Assembly: GCA_022767345.1 (NCBI GenBank)
Contig: JALEOD010000064.1
Location: forward strand, 1 to 60,608
Length of the DNA stretch: 60,608 bases
Reading direction: 5' to 3'
Origin: Emergencia sp.
GTDB taxonomy: Bacteria; Bacillota; Clostridia; Peptostreptococcales; Anaerovoracaceae
Shown here: one piece after another, positions 15,452 through 25,732 of the stretch
Position numbering within the stretch: position 1 is the first letter of the stretch
Layout: each line of letters begins with the position of its first letter
Notes under the pieces: model-generated
Databases searched by the model: none
Told to the model about the DNA's origin: nothing
What the model saw: the letters and a program-made list of their open reading frames with translations, nothing else
Translations under genes and position numbers: made by a program

Positions 15452-15987
15452 TATGCTTCAATACCTGCCCTTGCCGGAATTCCCTTGTCATAAGGGTGCT
15501 TTACTTTGTCGATTCTGGAAACGTAGTCAGCAAGCTCCTCGAGCTCTTCAGTTGGATATCTGCCGGTCATTACAACTTCCAGCTGCTCCGGACGATTCTT
15601 CAAAAAGTTCACAATCAGCTGATCGTCGAGAAGTCCTGCTTCGATGGCGCCAAGGACTTCGTCCAGCACCAGCATATCGTAGTGGTCATTTTCCAGCATT
15701 TTTACCATATCTGCAAACTGTTCTGCATTAATCCGTCTGGTTTCTGCCTTTTCTTCCTCTGTCATCTGGAAAGAAAACTTCTTAATCGGTTTCGTTCCCA
15801 GTACATCAATTCCAGGCAGACTCTTTAAAATCTTCAGCTCGCTGCTGTCCCCGGATTTCAGAAACTGCATAAACAGAACGTGGAGACCGTATCCGCAGGC
15901 TCTTACAGAAAGACCCACAGAACAGGTCGTCTTTCCCTTTCCTTCCCCACAATAAATATGCACTAAGCCTAAATCATTCTTTTTCAT
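15451..15987 (-). CDS. cobO: Cob(I)yrinic acid a,c-diamide adenosyltransferase
   Basis: Transfers the 5'-deoxyadenosyl group from ATP to cobalt(I) of the corrinoid. The 178-aa protein is a CobA/CobO/BtuR-type P-loop ATPase: the Walker A is GEGKGKTT (about 16-23), followed by [12 protein letters not shown] and [26 protein letters not shown] is the Walker-B region and EVVMTGRYP the adenosyl/corrinoid loop. Its start overlaps the end of cbiP by 14 nt. The same family is called cobA in enteric bacteria; cobO is used here to avoid confusion with the uroporphyrinogen methyltransferase cobA in this operon. Confidence 0.95.
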   Translation of the reverse strand: MKKNDLGLVHIYCGEGKGKTTCSVGLSVRACGYGLHVLFMQFLKSGDSSELKILKSLPGIDVLGTKPIKKFSFQMTEEEKAETRRINAEQFADMVKMLENDHYDMLVLDEVLGAIEAGLLDDQLIVNFLKNRPEQLEVVMTGRYPTEELEELADYVSRIDKVKHPYDKGIPARAGIEA

Positions 15988-17446
15988 TGTCTTCCTCCTG
16001 TGATTGAATCAAACTGTAAATCAAATCCATATTCAGCGCAGCGCGTAAATTGTCTGCAAGAATATCATACTGCACCTGTTTGTACGCGTCAACATCAAAT
16101 GCCTTTACATCGGTAAAATCCATACCTTTTTCTGAAAGCAGCGCTTCTATGACAGCCCTTGCAATCTCTTCTCTGTCAAAGATGCCGTGAATATATGTGC
16201 CGTAAACATTTCCTTCATTTATAATATTGCCGCCGGCGCCGGACACACCCATATGGATTTCATATCCCTGATAAGTTTTTCCCGAAAGGGCTGAAAAAAT
16301 GCCATCAACCTCAGACAATATGCCGGTCGCATTGGTTCTGACCTTTTCATCTTCAAATACTGTGCTGTGAGGAAGCAGTCCGATTCCGCTCATCTGACCG
16401 CCATGTTCCACACCACTCGGGTCCGACAGACTCTGACCCAGCATCTGGAATCCGCCGCAGATACCAAAAATTGGTTTTCCTTTGGCATGATGCTTCAAAA
16501 TAGCAGCTTCAAGTCCTGATTGACGAAGCCACAGAAGATCCGCCATGGTGTTCTTTGTACCCGGCAGTATGATGAGATCCGGATTTCCAAGTTCATGAAC
16601 CGACCCCGCGTACCGCACGCTGACACCTTCAATATATTCCAGCGGATTAAAGTCGGTAAAATTGGAAATCCTCGGTGTGCGGATGACCGCGATATCCACA
16701 AGGGCCTCACTCTTGCGGTTTGCGAAGCGGTCAGTGAGACTGTCCTCATCGTCAAGATCCAGCTCCATATAAGGAACGACCCCTGCCACCGGTACAGAAA
16801 TGATATCTTCCAGCATAGCAAGACCCGGTTCCAGAATTGTCACATCTCCTCTGAATTTATTGATGATAACCCCTTTCACTCGCTTTTTCTCTTCCTCGTC
16901 AAAGAGCAGCATGGTGCCTGCCAGCGAAGCAAAAACGCCGCCCCGGTCGATATCTCCTACCAGAAGCACCGGCGCGTCAGCCATCTTCGCCATGCCCATG
17001 TTCACCAAATCCTCTTCCTTCAGATTGATTTCCGCAGGACTTCCCGCCCCTTCCATGACGATGACATCGTAGTCTCTGGAAAGACTCTCAAAAGCCTCTC
17101 TGATGTTCTCGCGGAATCTTCCTTTTTCTTTGTAAAAATCCTTTGCCGTCAGGGTGCCGTACACTTCTCCGTTGATGATAACCTGTGAGCCTTTGTCGCT
17201 GGTCGGTTTCAAAAGTACGGGATTCATGCGGCAGTCCGGTTCAATCTGACATGCCTCCGCCTGCATGACCTGCGCTCTGCCCATTTCCATCCCATCTTTG
17301 GTAATAAAAGAATTCAGCGCCATATTCTGTGCTTTGAAAGGTGCCACCTTGTAACCGTCCTGTTTCAGGATTCTGCAGATGCCTGCGGTTACCACGCTCT
17401 TTCCGGCATTGGAGCAGGTTCCCAGTATCATAATTGTTTTAGCCAT
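15974..17446 (-). CDS. cbiP: Cobyric acid synthase
   Basis: Amidates four side chains (b, d, e, g) of adenosylcobyrinic acid a,c-diamide using glutamine and ATP. The 490-aa protein combines an N-terminal dethiobiotin-synthetase-like ATPase ([14 protein letters not shown], residues about 8-21; [22 protein letters not shown]) with a C-terminal class-I glutaminase (nucleophile Cys in [11 protein letters not shown]; catalytic His in [10 protein letters not shown]). Both active sites are complete, in contrast to the GatD-like protein at 6.6 kb. It overlaps cobD by 8 nt. Also called cobQ. Confidence 0.96.
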   Translation of the reverse strand: MAKTIMILGTCSNAGKSVVTAGICRILKQDGYKVAPFKAQNMALNSFITKDGMEMGRAQVMQAEACQIEPDCRMNPVLLKPTSDKGSQVIINGEVYGTLTAKDFYKEKGRFRENIREAFESLSRDYDVIVMEGAGSPAEINLKEEDLVNMGMAKMADAPVLLVGDIDRGGVFASLAGTMLLFDEEEKKRVKGVIINKFRGDVTILEPGLAMLEDIISVPVAGVVPYMELDLDDEDSLTDRFANRKSEALVDIAVIRTPRISNFTDFNPLEYIEGVSVRYAGSVHELGNPDLIILPGTKNTMADLLWLRQSGLEAAILKHHAKGKPIFGICGGFQMLGQSLSDPSGVEHGGQMSGIGLLPHSTVFEDEKVRTNATGILSEVDGIFSALSGKTYQGYEIHMGVSGAGGNIINEGNVYGTYIHGIFDREEIARAVIEALLSEKGMDFTDVKAFDVDAYKQVQYDILADNLRAALNMDLIYSLIQSQEEDNEKE

Positions 17447-18503
17447 GAATCCGTTCCTCTCTTTCCTCTGTGATTTCGCTGAGACACTTTAAAAAATACA
17501 TGTTTTCTTCTCTTGTTCTGACAGCGATTCGATAGTACCGCTCATCAAGAGAAATATAATTGCTGCAGCTTCTTACCATAATATCAAAAGATTCCAGCGG
17601 TTTTCGGATATCCCGGGCACTTCTGAAAAAAATGTAGTTTGCTTTCCCGGGATACACGGTATACCCCAGATTTGTCAGTCCTTTTATGAGAAATTCCCGA
17701 TTTTCTCTGATATACGCTTTGGTTTCTTCTACAAATCCCGTCAGTTTCAGAGCTGCGCAGCCCGCTTTTGCGGCTATCGTCGATACGGCCCAGGGCTGCA
17801 GCGTCTGCCTGATGATTTCCGCCTGAGAAATGCTGCCGCACACGCAGTATCCAAGTCTAAGTCCCGCCATTGCGTAAATCTTTGTAAAAGCCTTTAAAAT
17901 AATGACGTTTTCAAGATGCGTAATATCGTCCATAACAGAATAGCGCTCTTCCTCCTCTAAAAACTCCGTAAAACACTCATCGATCACCAGCGTCACATTG
18001 CAGTCTCTGCATTTTTCCGCCATGGCGAGAACCAGCTGACGTGATACCGGTATCCCGGTGGGGTTGTTGGGATTGCACAGGAACATCATATCCAGACTGT
18101 CATCGATGGCAGAAAGCACATCCTCCTGCACTTGAAACCCCTTCTCCTCTAAAAGAAAGTGATAGGTCACCGTACTGCCGCAGGTTCTCAGCGCCTGTTC
18201 ATATTCCGAAAAGGTCGGCGCCAGAACCAGTGCCTTCTTTGGACGCAGCCCCAGCGCAATGCGGAAAATAATATCCGCGGCGCCATTGCCGCAGCAGATT
18301 CGCTCCTTTTCTACTCCGTGAAAACGACTGAGTTCCCCGGTCAGCTCCCTGTTCCATGGGTCGGGATAACTTTCGTACTGGTCTATATGGTCGATGATTG
18401 CCTGCTTTACCTCTCCCGGCATACCCAGAGGATTCAGATTGGCAGAGAAATCATAGACCTTGTGATGAAACTTATAAATATTTCCGCCGTGAATTTCTTT
18501 CAT
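17439..18503 (-). CDS. cobD: L-threonine-O-3-phosphate decarboxylase
   Basis: PLP enzyme making (R)-1-amino-2-propanol phosphate, the linker between the corrin ring and the nucleotide loop. The 354-aa product is a class-I/II aminotransferase fold: [12 protein letters not shown] (PLP phosphate contact), LCNPNNPTG, and the Schiff-base Lys in [18 protein letters not shown]. The start [25 protein letters not shown] at 18503 is typical of CobD; the frame is open to 18551 but GGAG lies 9 nt before 18503 and the cbiB stop overlaps this ATG by one base. Note that the name cobD is used differently in the aerobic pathway. Confidence 0.93.
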   Translation of the reverse strand: MKEIHGGNIYKFHHKVYDFSANLNPLGMPGEVKQAIIDHIDQYESYPDPWNRELTGELSRFHGVEKERICCGNGAADIIFRIALGLRPKKALVLAPTFSEYEQALRTCGSTVTYHFLLEEKGFQVQEDVLSAIDDSLDMMFLCNPNNPTGIPVSRQLVLAMAEKCRDCNVTLVIDECFTEFLEEEERYSVMDDITHLENVIILKAFTKIYAMAGLRLGYCVCGSISQAEIIRQTLQPWAVSTIAAKAGCAALKLTGFVEETKAYIRENREFLIKGLTNLGYTVYPGKANYIFFRSARDIRKPLESFDIMVRSCSNYISLDERYYRIAVRTREENMYFLKCLSEITEEREERIHG

Positions 18504-19465
18504 TATAATAACTCCAAACAGATTCTGATTCCAAGAAAGACAATGAGACACAAAACCGCCGCGCCGTACATCAGCTTTACAGTATTTTTGATATCGCAGG
18601 CAGCAATGGGCCTGTCGTCATCACCGATGGTCTTTTTCTTGTAAAGTTTTCCAAAGTAATAAGCGTCACCGGCCAGCTGCACGTGAAGAGCGCCGGCGCA
18701 GACTGATTCCGGGTGAGCGCTGTTGGGGCTTGCGTGATTATGTCTGTCTCTTTTATAAATCCGCAGACCGTTCTTTCCGTCAAATCCAGTGAAAGATGCC
18801 GCAAACACCATAGCAAAGGCTGTCAGCCTTGCCGGAATATAGTTCCATATATCATCGGATATGGCGGACACTTTGCCGAAATTGATGTATCTCTCATTTT
18901 TATAGCCCACCATGGAATCCAGCGTATTGACCGCTTTATAGAGCATCCCAAGGGGCGCGCCGCCTATGACCATAAACAGCATGGGGGCAATGACGCCATC
19001 AGAGGTGTTTTCCGCCACCGTCTCCACCACAGCCTTGGTAATCTGCGGAAAATCAAGGTCTTTGGTATCCCTTCCCACGATATAGGAAAGATACTTGCGG
19101 GAGCCGGCAAGGTCACCCGCCTCAATATGGCGATAAACCCGCATGCTCTCATCCTTGAGAGACCTCGCCGCAAAGATCTGATAGCAAAGCAGTGTTTCCA
19201 CCGCATATCTCAGATAAATATGTATCGATTCCGCCGCAAAAAGCAGCAGCCAGCACAGACCAAAGGTCAGCGCCGGAACACAGACTGCCAGCACTGCCCC
19301 TGCCGCTGTTTCACCGCCCTTCGTCTTTGGAAACAACCGGCGCAGAAGTTTTTCTCCCTTTGCTATGAAAAATCCGATGAGACGGATGGGATGAGGCAGC
19401 CATGCCGGATCGCCAAAGAGGAAATCCAGTACAAAGGCGATTAAAATGATCATCACTGTTTCCAT
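18503..19465 (-). CDS. cbiB: Adenosylcobinamide-phosphate synthase
   Basis: Membrane enzyme attaching aminopropanol (phosphate) to the f side chain of adenosylcobyrate. The 320-aa protein has about five membrane segments and the family marks DFLFGDPAWLPHPIRLIG (residues about 14-31), YKAVNTLDSMVGYKNERY and SPNSAHPESVCAGALHVQLAGDAYYFGK. The last of these is a polar, highly conserved loop. It starts inside the end of cbiA (13-nt overlap). Complete and typical. Confidence 0.95.
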   Translation of the reverse strand: METVMIILIAFVLDFLFGDPAWLPHPIRLIGFFIAKGEKLLRRLFPKTKGGETAAGAVLAVCVPALTFGLCWLLLFAAESIHIYLRYAVETLLCYQIFAARSLKDESMRVYRHIEAGDLAGSRKYLSYIVGRDTKDLDFPQITKAVVETVAENTSDGVIAPMLFMVIGGAPLGMLYKAVNTLDSMVGYKNERYINFGKVSAISDDIWNYIPARLTAFAMVFAASFTGFDGKNGLRIYKRDRHNHASPNSAHPESVCAGALHVQLAGDAYYFGKLYKKKTIGDDDRPIAACDIKNTVKLMYGAAVLCLIVFLGIRICLELL

Positions 19466-20823
19466 CGGTATGCCTCACACTTTCTGATAAAATTTTCCCC
19501 AAAGGAAAGATTGCTCCACAGGTGGATATGAGGATACCCCGCGAAAATCCTTTCGCTGCAGCAGACAGCCTGCCAGCTTCTGCTTCCTTTTTTCGCAGTA
19601 AAGCCTTCCCCGTTCACATCGCTGTCGCTGTAGTGAAATTCGTGGCAGGCAATGGACTCTCCTTTCCTGCACATCAGATTGTCCTCATTGGCGGTCAGGG
19701 TCTTGTATCCGAAACGTACAAGACTTCTGGTCATATGAGAATGTCCGGAAAGAACCCCCGCCATGGGATAAGCTCTGCCTTCCTTTTCTATGGATTCTCC
19801 CAGATACATAAAACCGCCGCACTCCGCGTAAACAGGCATGCCCCCATCCGCCGCGCTTTTTATAGACTTCAGCATAGAGCAGTTTTTAGAAAGTTTTTCA
19901 AGATATTCCTCCGGGTAGCCGCCGCCTAAAATCATGCCGCAGACCCCCTCGGGAAGTTCTTTGTCCGACAGCGGAGAAAAGAAAATCAGTTCCGCTCCCA
20001 TTCGTTTTAAAAGAGTGAGACTGTCTTCATAATAAAAACAGAATGCTTTATCGCGGGCAACTGCGATGGGCACCGGCTTTTCCAAGACCCGCGGCACGGG
20101 GATTTCCTCATATTCTAACTCCGGCGCCGATTTTGACAGCATTAAAATCCCGTCTATATCCAGAGATTCTGCTGCCGCGCCTCCCAGAATCTCCATCTTT
20201 TCTTTCAGGCCATCTATTTCCTCAGCCGTCACAAGACCCAGATGCCTGCTGCCGATTTCCACCTCAGGCAGAGGCGGCAGATAGCCATAGCACCGCACAG
20301 AAAGCCTCTCCTCAATCATCTCCTTATAATAAGGATACATAGCCTTTGAGCAGTGATTTAAAATTACACCGGCGATGCGGTTTTCAGAAAACCCGATATA
20401 ACCGGACAGTTCCGCAAGAAGAGACAGGCTCTTGCCCCTGACACTTGTGATGAGAATTTCCGGCGTATCCGTCACCCTTGCGATGTGGTTGGCGGAACAG
20501 GTATCATCAGAAAATCCCAGTCCGTCATACATGCCCATCACCCCTTCTATCACAGCAATATCCGCATCTTTGCCGTTATCAGAAAGCAGATACTTCACCG
20601 TGTTTTCACCGCAGAGATAAAGGTCCAGATTTCTGGACTTTGTCCCGAGAATTTCACTGTGAAACATGGGATCGATATAGTCCGGTCCGCACTTAAAGCT
20701 GGCTGCCGTAACGCCTGCAGTACTCAGAGCCTGCAGAAGGCCGCAGGTCACTGTGGTCTTGCCGCAGCCGCTTCCGGTTCCCACCAGCATGATTCGATTG
20801 ATTTGACTAGTTTGCTTCGCCAT
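19453..20823 (-). CDS. cbiA: Cobyrinic acid a,c-diamide synthase
   Basis: ATP- and glutamine-dependent amidation of the a and c side chains. The 456-aa protein has the N-terminal ATPase (GTGSGCGKTTVTCG, residues about 11-24; KCGPDYIDPMFH, the substrate loop) and a C-terminal glutaminase with the nucleophile in PVYAECGGFMYLG and a terminal His in YPHIHLWSN. It is paralogous to cbiP but with the CbiA-specific GPDYIDPMFH motif. It overlaps cbiE/T by 17 nt and cbiB by 13 nt. Confidence 0.96.
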   Translation of the reverse strand: MAKQTSQINRIMLVGTGSGCGKTTVTCGLLQALSTAGVTAASFKCGPDYIDPMFHSEILGTKSRNLDLYLCGENTVKYLLSDNGKDADIAVIEGVMGMYDGLGFSDDTCSANHIARVTDTPEILITSVRGKSLSLLAELSGYIGFSENRIAGVILNHCSKAMYPYYKEMIEERLSVRCYGYLPPLPEVEIGSRHLGLVTAEEIDGLKEKMEILGGAAAESLDIDGILMLSKSAPELEYEEIPVPRVLEKPVPIAVARDKAFCFYYEDSLTLLKRMGAELIFFSPLSDKELPEGVCGMILGGGYPEEYLEKLSKNCSMLKSIKSAADGGMPVYAECGGFMYLGESIEKEGRAYPMAGVLSGHSHMTRSLVRFGYKTLTANEDNLMCRKGESIACHEFHYSDSDVNGEGFTAKKGSRSWQAVCCSERIFAGYPHIHLWSNLSFGENFIRKCEAYRWKQ

Positions 20824-22012
20824 TTTTCTTTCCTTTTATGATATAAACCGGATTCTCCGCTTTCATCAGGTGATAACTGCCCAGCTTCTGCGCAGCGGAA
20901 ACATTGGCGCAGATGATTTCTGTTTCCAGTTCCAATTCTTCACATACCGTAACTGCCTGGGAAATGGTTTCCAGGGTTACCGCCGTTATCACAAAGACTG
21001 CCTTCGGGTTTCTCTCTAAAATGCTGCTGACAATCTCCGACAGATTGCCTGTGCTGCCCCCGATAAAGACCTTATCAGCAGGCGGAAAATCAGAAAGACC
21101 TTCCGGTGCCATCGCCTGTCTTATGACAATATTTCTCGCGCCGGTTGCCGCCATGTTCTGATGCACCAGTGCAACCGCCTCAGGATTTTTTTCCACTGCG
21201 TAAACAATAGATTCAAAAGCTTTGTACGCCATAGCACAGGTCACAGAACCAGTGCCTGCCCCAATATCATAAACCACATCCAGCGGGTCTATTTCCAGAG
21301 CTGACAGTGCCAGATTCCGCACCGCTTCCTTGGTCATGGGGCTCTTTCCCCTGATGAAATCTCCGTCTTTCAGGGTCTTATGTCTGTTTACATAATTTTT
21401 ATTTTCGACAACCACAACAGCCAGGTCCTCAAACTCCATTTCCGCAAAATCAGCAGGACTTCCGTGCAGAATCCGTTCATTATCAAGGGAAAGATTCTCT
21501 CCGATATACATGATAACATCGGAAAGCCCCGCTTCAAGGAGCTGCCCGGCAATATCCTGCACTTTCAGGAATCCGCCGGTCAGGGCGAATACTCTTTCAT
21601 GGTAGCAGACGTAAGGCACGATGGATTTATTTCTGCCGTGAAGACTGACCAGCTTCACATCTTCATAGCCCATCTTCAGCTTTGCCATAAAGTAAGGCAG
21701 GCTGCCCATTCCGCTGATAAATTCCACTTCTATGGAGGCATCAATCCCCTTTGCAATAGTTGACGCAATACTGTAAAATCCTGTATCACCAGAAGCAGCA
21801 ACGCATACGGCTGCAGGCTCATTTCTGTGAGCGTTGATATAAGAAACAGTATCCATAACCCCCATCACCTGTACCTTGTCTGTCAGCTTCAAAAGAGGTT
21901 CATAAAGTCTTTCGGCAGTCAGTACCAAATCAGCAGACTTTACGGCTTTTATCATTTTTTCTGTATAAAGGTCCGCTGCACCGGGACCTGCTCCTGCAAC
22001 GATTACTTTCAT
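20807..22012 (-). CDS. cbiET: Fused cobalt-precorrin-7 C5-methyltransferase / C15-methyltransferase (decarboxylating)
   Basis: A 401-aa fusion of two enzymes that are separate proteins in Salmonella. Residues about 1-200 are CbiE (AdoMet uroporphyrinogen-methylase fold; GAGPGAADLYTEKM at the start and CVAASGDTGFYSIA). Residues about 215-400 are CbiT, a class-I methyltransferase (TKEAVRNLALSALEIDP, then the AdoMet loop VYDIGAGTGSVTCAMA). Together they methylate C5 and C15 and remove the C12 acetate carboxyl. The fusion corresponds to CobL of the aerobic pathway and is common in anaerobes. It lies 9 nt after hemL. Confidence 0.95.
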   Translation of the reverse strand: MKVIVAGAGPGAADLYTEKMIKAVKSADLVLTAERLYEPLLKLTDKVQVMGVMDTVSYINAHRNEPAAVCVAASGDTGFYSIASTIAKGIDASIEVEFISGMGSLPYFMAKLKMGYEDVKLVSLHGRNKSIVPYVCYHERVFALTGGFLKVQDIAGQLLEAGLSDVIMYIGENLSLDNERILHGSPADFAEMEFEDLAVVVVENKNYVNRHKTLKDGDFIRGKSPMTKEAVRNLALSALEIDPLDVVYDIGAGTGSVTCAMAYKAFESIVYAVEKNPEAVALVHQNMAATGARNIVIRQAMAPEGLSDFPPADKVFIGGSTGNLSEIVSSILERNPKAVFVITAVTLETISQAVTVCEELELETEIICANVSAAQKLGSYHLMKAENPVYIIKGKKNGEAN

Positions 22013-22021
22013 AAAAAATCC

Positions 22022-23284
22022 TTATTTCGTAAGTGCCTTTTCGTAGGCGCAAATAGTAAAATCCAGTTCTTCTTTTGTAAAGCAGCTGTTTAAAAACATC
22101 GCTTCATACTGAGACGGTGCCACGTAAATGCCCGCTTCAAGAAGTGCTTTAAACACATGGCTGAAGCCTTCTGTATCTGATTTGCAGGCGCTGTCATAGT
22201 CTGTCACCGGTTCTTTGGTGTTGAACATACAAACCAGTGAGCCGATATGATTGACGGTCAGACCGCTGATACTGCGCAGTCCATCTGCGAGATAAGCACC
22301 CATCTCATTGATGCGGTCATAAATGGAAGAATCCGCAAGCAGCTGTTTCAAAGTTGCAATGCCTGCCGTCATGGCAATAGGATTTCCCGACAGCGTGCCT
22401 GCCTGATATACGCTGCCCAGCGGGGAAACGCACTCCATGATTTCCTTTCTGCCGCCGTATGCGCCTACCGGCATGCCGCCGCCGATAATCTTTCCATAAG
22501 TCACTAAATCCGGCGTGACGCCAAAGTACTCTGCCGCACCGCCAAAAGCAAGGCGGAAGCCTGTGATGACCTCATCGAAAATCAGAAGAGCGCCGTATTT
22601 GTCGCAGAGAGTTCGCAGACCAGCCAGGAACCCTTCTGCCGCAGGGACTACGCCCATATTGGCCGCCGTTGCCTCTACAATTACACACGCCACTTCATCT
22701 CTGTTGTTTTCCATCAGAGCCTCTACGCTGTCAAGGTCATTATACCGCGCAAGAAGCGTGTCTTCTGCCGCCCCCGGCGTAACCCCCGCACTGTCAGGAT
22801 CTCCGAAAGTCATAGCCCCGGAACCTGCCTTTACCAGCATGGAATCACTATGGCCGTGGTAACATCCTTCAAACTTGATGATTTTATTCTTCCTGGTATA
22901 TCCTCTGGCAAGACGCAGCGCACTCATCACTGCTTCTGTTCCGCTGTTGACCATACGAATCATTTCTATATGAGGGATATTGCCGCAGATCAGTTCGGCA
23001 AGCTCCACCTCAAGTTCCGTACACGCGCCGAAGCTGAGCCCTTTTTCGACCTGTTTCTGCACTGCCTCAATGACCACAGGGTCTGCGTGCCCCAAAATCA
23101 TCGGACCCCAGGAGCCCACATAATCCAGATACTCTCTGCCTTCTATATCGTAAATCTTATTGCCGCAGGCTTTTTCAATAAATCGGGGTGTTAAACCGAC
23201 GGATTTAAACGCTCTGACCGGACTGTTGACGCCGCCGGGCATCACTTCTTTTGCTCTGTCAAAGAGCAGCTGTGAACTCTTCAT
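22022..23284 (-). CDS. hemL: Glutamate-1-semialdehyde 2,1-aminomutase
   Basis: PLP enzyme that converts glutamate-1-semialdehyde to 5-aminolaevulinate, the second step of the C5 pathway. The 420-aa protein has the N-terminal MPGGVNSPVRAFKSVG, VNSGTEAVMSALRLARG, the catalytic Lys in TYGKIIGGGMPVGAYGG and YQAGTLSGNPIAMTAG. It starts 1 nt inside the hemB stop. With hemA 5 kb upstream in the same operon, this supplies ALA specifically for corrin synthesis under riboswitch control. Confidence 0.96.
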   Translation of the reverse strand: MKSSQLLFDRAKEVMPGGVNSPVRAFKSVGLTPRFIEKACGNKIYDIEGREYLDYVGSWGPMILGHADPVVIEAVQKQVEKGLSFGACTELEVELAELICGNIPHIEMIRMVNSGTEAVMSALRLARGYTRKNKIIKFEGCYHGHSDSMLVKAGSGAMTFGDPDSAGVTPGAAEDTLLARYNDLDSVEALMENNRDEVACVIVEATAANMGVVPAAEGFLAGLRTLCDKYGALLIFDEVITGFRLAFGGAAEYFGVTPDLVTYGKIIGGGMPVGAYGGRKEIMECVSPLGSVYQAGTLSGNPIAMTAGIATLKQLLADSSIYDRINEMGAYLADGLRSISGLTVNHIGSLVCMFNTKEPVTDYDSACKSDTEGFSHVFKALLEAGIYVAPSQYEAMFLNSCFTKEELDFTICAYEKALTK

Positions 23285-24273
23285 TAGCCGATATCTCCTC
23301 TCTTAATCGCGTCTGCGATTTCCTTTGCGTAATAGGTCATGATGATGTCCGCCCCCGCGCGGTACATGGAAACTGCCGTTTCGCACATGATGCCGTACTC
23401 GTCTACAAGACCTGCTTTTCCTGCATTTTTAATCATGGCGTACTCGCCGCTGACGCTGTAGGTTGCAATTGGCAGATTGGTGTTGTAGGAAAGCTCTCTG
23501 ATGACGTCCAGATAGGAAAGGGCCGGCTTTACCATGAGAATGTCCGCACCCTCTTCTTCATCAAGGATTGCCTCTTTGATGCCTTCTTTTATATTGTGAA
23601 AATCCATCTGATAGGTTTTTCGGTCGCCAAAGGCCGGTGCCGAACCTGCCGCCTCTCTGAAAGGACCGTAGAATTTTGACGCGTATTTCACCGCATAGCT
23701 CATAATAGGCGTATTCTGAAACCCGCTCTCATCAAGGCCTGCCCGGATAGCGGCAATTCTTCCGTCCATCATATCTGACGGCGCAACCATGTCAGCGCCT
23801 GCCGCTGCGTGAGAAACCGCTGTAGCTGCCAGATATTGCAGCGTCTCATCGTTATCCACATCGTGACCGCAGAGAATGCCGCAGTGTCCATGAGAGGTAT
23901 ACTCACACATGCACACATCGGTGATGACATAAATCTCATCACCGTATTCTTCCTTGATTGCGCGGACAGCCTGCTGCACCACGCCGTTTTCCGCATATGC
24001 CTGACTGCCTTTTTCATCCTTTTCCTTTGGAATACCGAAAAGCAATACTTTATTGACACCGTGCTCTAAACACTGATCGATGACTTCCTTTGCCCGGTCG
24101 GGACTGTAGCGATACTGCCCTTCCATAGCAGAAATTTCAGCTTTTATATCGGTTCCTTCTTCAAAGAAAACAGGATAAATCAGACTGTCAGCGGACACTC
24201 TGGTCTCCCGCACCATACCGCGAATCAACGGATTTGCTCTCAATCTTCTCGGTCTGTTAATCATTGCATTCAC
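23284..24273 (-). CDS. hemB: Delta-aminolaevulinic acid dehydratase (porphobilinogen synthase)
   Basis: Condenses two ALA molecules to porphobilinogen. The 329-aa protein starts with the usual RPRRLRANPLIRGMVRET; the zinc-type cysteine cluster is present (DVCMCEYTSHGHCG, about 120-133), as are both active-site lysines (VKYASKFYGPFR, Schiff-base LMVKPALSYLD). It overlaps the cobA-hemD fusion by 17 nt. Zinc-dependent class judged from the three cysteines. Confidence 0.96.
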   Translation of the reverse strand: MNAMINRPRRLRANPLIRGMVRETRVSADSLIYPVFFEEGTDIKAEISAMEGQYRYSPDRAKEVIDQCLEHGVNKVLLFGIPKEKDEKGSQAYAENGVVQQAVRAIKEEYGDEIYVITDVCMCEYTSHGHCGILCGHDVDNDETLQYLAATAVSHAAAGADMVAPSDMMDGRIAAIRAGLDESGFQNTPIMSYAVKYASKFYGPFREAAGSAPAFGDRKTYQMDFHNIKEGIKEAILDEEEGADILMVKPALSYLDVIRELSYNTNLPIATYSVSGEYAMIKNAGKAGLVDEYGIMCETAVSMYRAGADIIMTYYAKEIADAIKRGDIG

Positions 24274-25732
24274 TCCTTACCTTTTCTACCATGCTATCGA
24301 TGGTCGCCATCTCAGCAATTACAGTATCGAATCCAAACTTAGCCGCCTCTGCCGCAGTCTGCTTTCCGATGCAGAGCGCTTTTACACCTGCGAAATCCTT
24401 TCGTTTCTGTGTATTTACAAAACCATCTACACAGGATTTACTGGTAAAGGTCACATAATCCCAGTCTTCCGGCGATTCGATTTCCTCGTGCTCCACATAG
24501 GAGGTGTTATAAACCGGATAATCCAGATAATGGATATTGCCCCGGTCCAGCGCCTCTGTCAAATCAGCGGTTCCAATCTTTGCCCGCAGCAGCAGTAATC
24601 TGCTGTTTTCATCCGCAAAACCTGATGCTACCATTTCTTTTCCTAAGGTTTCACCGTCATATACAGAAGGTACGAAATCCGCAGTCAGGCCGAATTCTCT
24701 CAAAGCCGCCGCTGTGGCGCTGCCGATGCAGGCAAAACGCTTACCAGATACGGCCCGTACATCCTTTCCCTGCTCCAAAAGCCAGCTGAAAAAGGAACGA
24801 ACGCCCTCAGTACTGGTGAACACAAAAGTATCATAGGCTTCAAATTCCGGTGCCATAGGTCTGATAAAGTCTGTCCGGATACAAGGATACAGCTTTGTTT
24901 CCGCCCCCAGATTCCGAAGCTTCTGTTCCAGCTTCGATGCCTTGCTCTTCGGCTGGGTCACCAGAACTCGCTTTCCCTTCAGCGGCCTTTGGTCGAACCA
25001 GTCGAATTTATCTGACAGGGCGCAGACCCTGCCTACAGCGATGACAGCCGGTGACTTCACGCCATTGACCTTCACCGCTTCCTCTATATGCGCCAAATCT
25101 GAAATGAATTTTCTTTGCTTCGTGTAGGTTCCATTTTCAATGACAGCGCAGGGCATATCCTCTTCCATACCGGCAAGGAGCAGCCCTTTTGCAATGCGTC
25201 CTACGGTGGATACACTCATCATAAAAATGAGTGTTCCCTTCAGTCTTACCAGTGCCTCAAAATCAATGTCAAGCTCTGCGCCTGCCTTCGCATGACCCGT
25301 GATGATGTGCAGTGACGAGCAGAAATCTCTATGGGTCACCGGAATACCGGCATAGGCAGGTACGGAAATCGACGATGTGATACCCGGCACCACCTCAAAA
25401 GGAATCCCGTTTTCCGTCAGCAGTTCCAGTTCTTCACCGCCCCTGCCAAAGACGAAGGGGTCGCCGCCCTTCAGCCGCACGACTTTTTTGCCTGCCTGTG
25501 CCTGCCTAAGCAGAATTCTGTTAATTTCATGCTGGGGCACGGGATGACTTCCTACATTTTTGCCTACGTCAATCAGCTGGCAGTCATCGGGAATCATCTC
25601 CATAATCCCTTCGCCAACCAGTCTGTCATAAACGATGACGTCAGCCTCCCCAATGAGGCGCACAGCTTTCACCGTAAGAAGGTCCTTATCGCCCGGGCCT
25701 GCGCCTACCAGATATACCATTCCTGTGCTCAT
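24257..25732 (-). CDS. cobA-hemD: Fused uroporphyrinogen-III C-methyltransferase / uroporphyrinogen-III synthase
   Basis: A 491-aa bifunctional protein. Residues about 1-245 are the SUMT domain, which methylates uroporphyrinogen III at C2 and C7 to precorrin-2 (GAGPGDKDLLTVKA; DVIVYDRLV; VVRLKGGDPFVFGRGGEE; VPGITSSISVPAYAGIPVTHR). Residues about 250-491 are HemD, which closes and inverts ring D of hydroxymethylbilane (KGKRVLVTQPKSKASKLEQKL; TFVFTSTEGVRSFF; VTFTSKSCVDGF). The ATG at 25732 overlaps the hemC stop by one base and has GGAG 7 nt upstream, so the GTG one codon earlier is not needed. The fusion feeds hydroxymethylbilane straight to precorrin-2. Confidence 0.95.
   Translation of the reverse strand: MSTGMVYLVGAGPGDKDLLTVKAVRLIGEADVIVYDRLVGEGIMEMIPDDCQLIDVGKNVGSHPVPQHEINRILLRQAQAGKKVVRLKGGDPFVFGRGGEELELLTENGIPFEVVPGITSSISVPAYAGIPVTHRDFCSSLHIITGHAKAGAELDIDFEALVRLKGTLIFMMSVSTVGRIAKGLLLAGMEEDMPCAVIENGTYTKQRKFISDLAHIEEAVKVNGVKSPAVIAVGRVCALSDKFDWFDQRPLKGKRVLVTQPKSKASKLEQKLRNLGAETKLYPCIRTDFIRPMAPEFEAYDTFVFTSTEGVRSFFSWLLEQGKDVRAVSGKRFACIGSATAAALREFGLTADFVPSVYDGETLGKEMVASGFADENSRLLLLRAKIGTADLTEALDRGNIHYLDYPVYNTSYVEHEEIESPEDWDYVTFTSKSCVDGFVNTQKRKDFAGVKALCIGKQTAAEAAKFGFDTVIAEMATIDSMVEKVRSECND

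Noticed and set aside
15974-17446. A second inactive glutaminase like the GatD-like protein
   Set aside because: cbiP and cbiA both keep the nucleophile Cys in G-x-C/E-C-G-G motifs and a terminal His, so the loss is limited to the protein at 6.6 kb.
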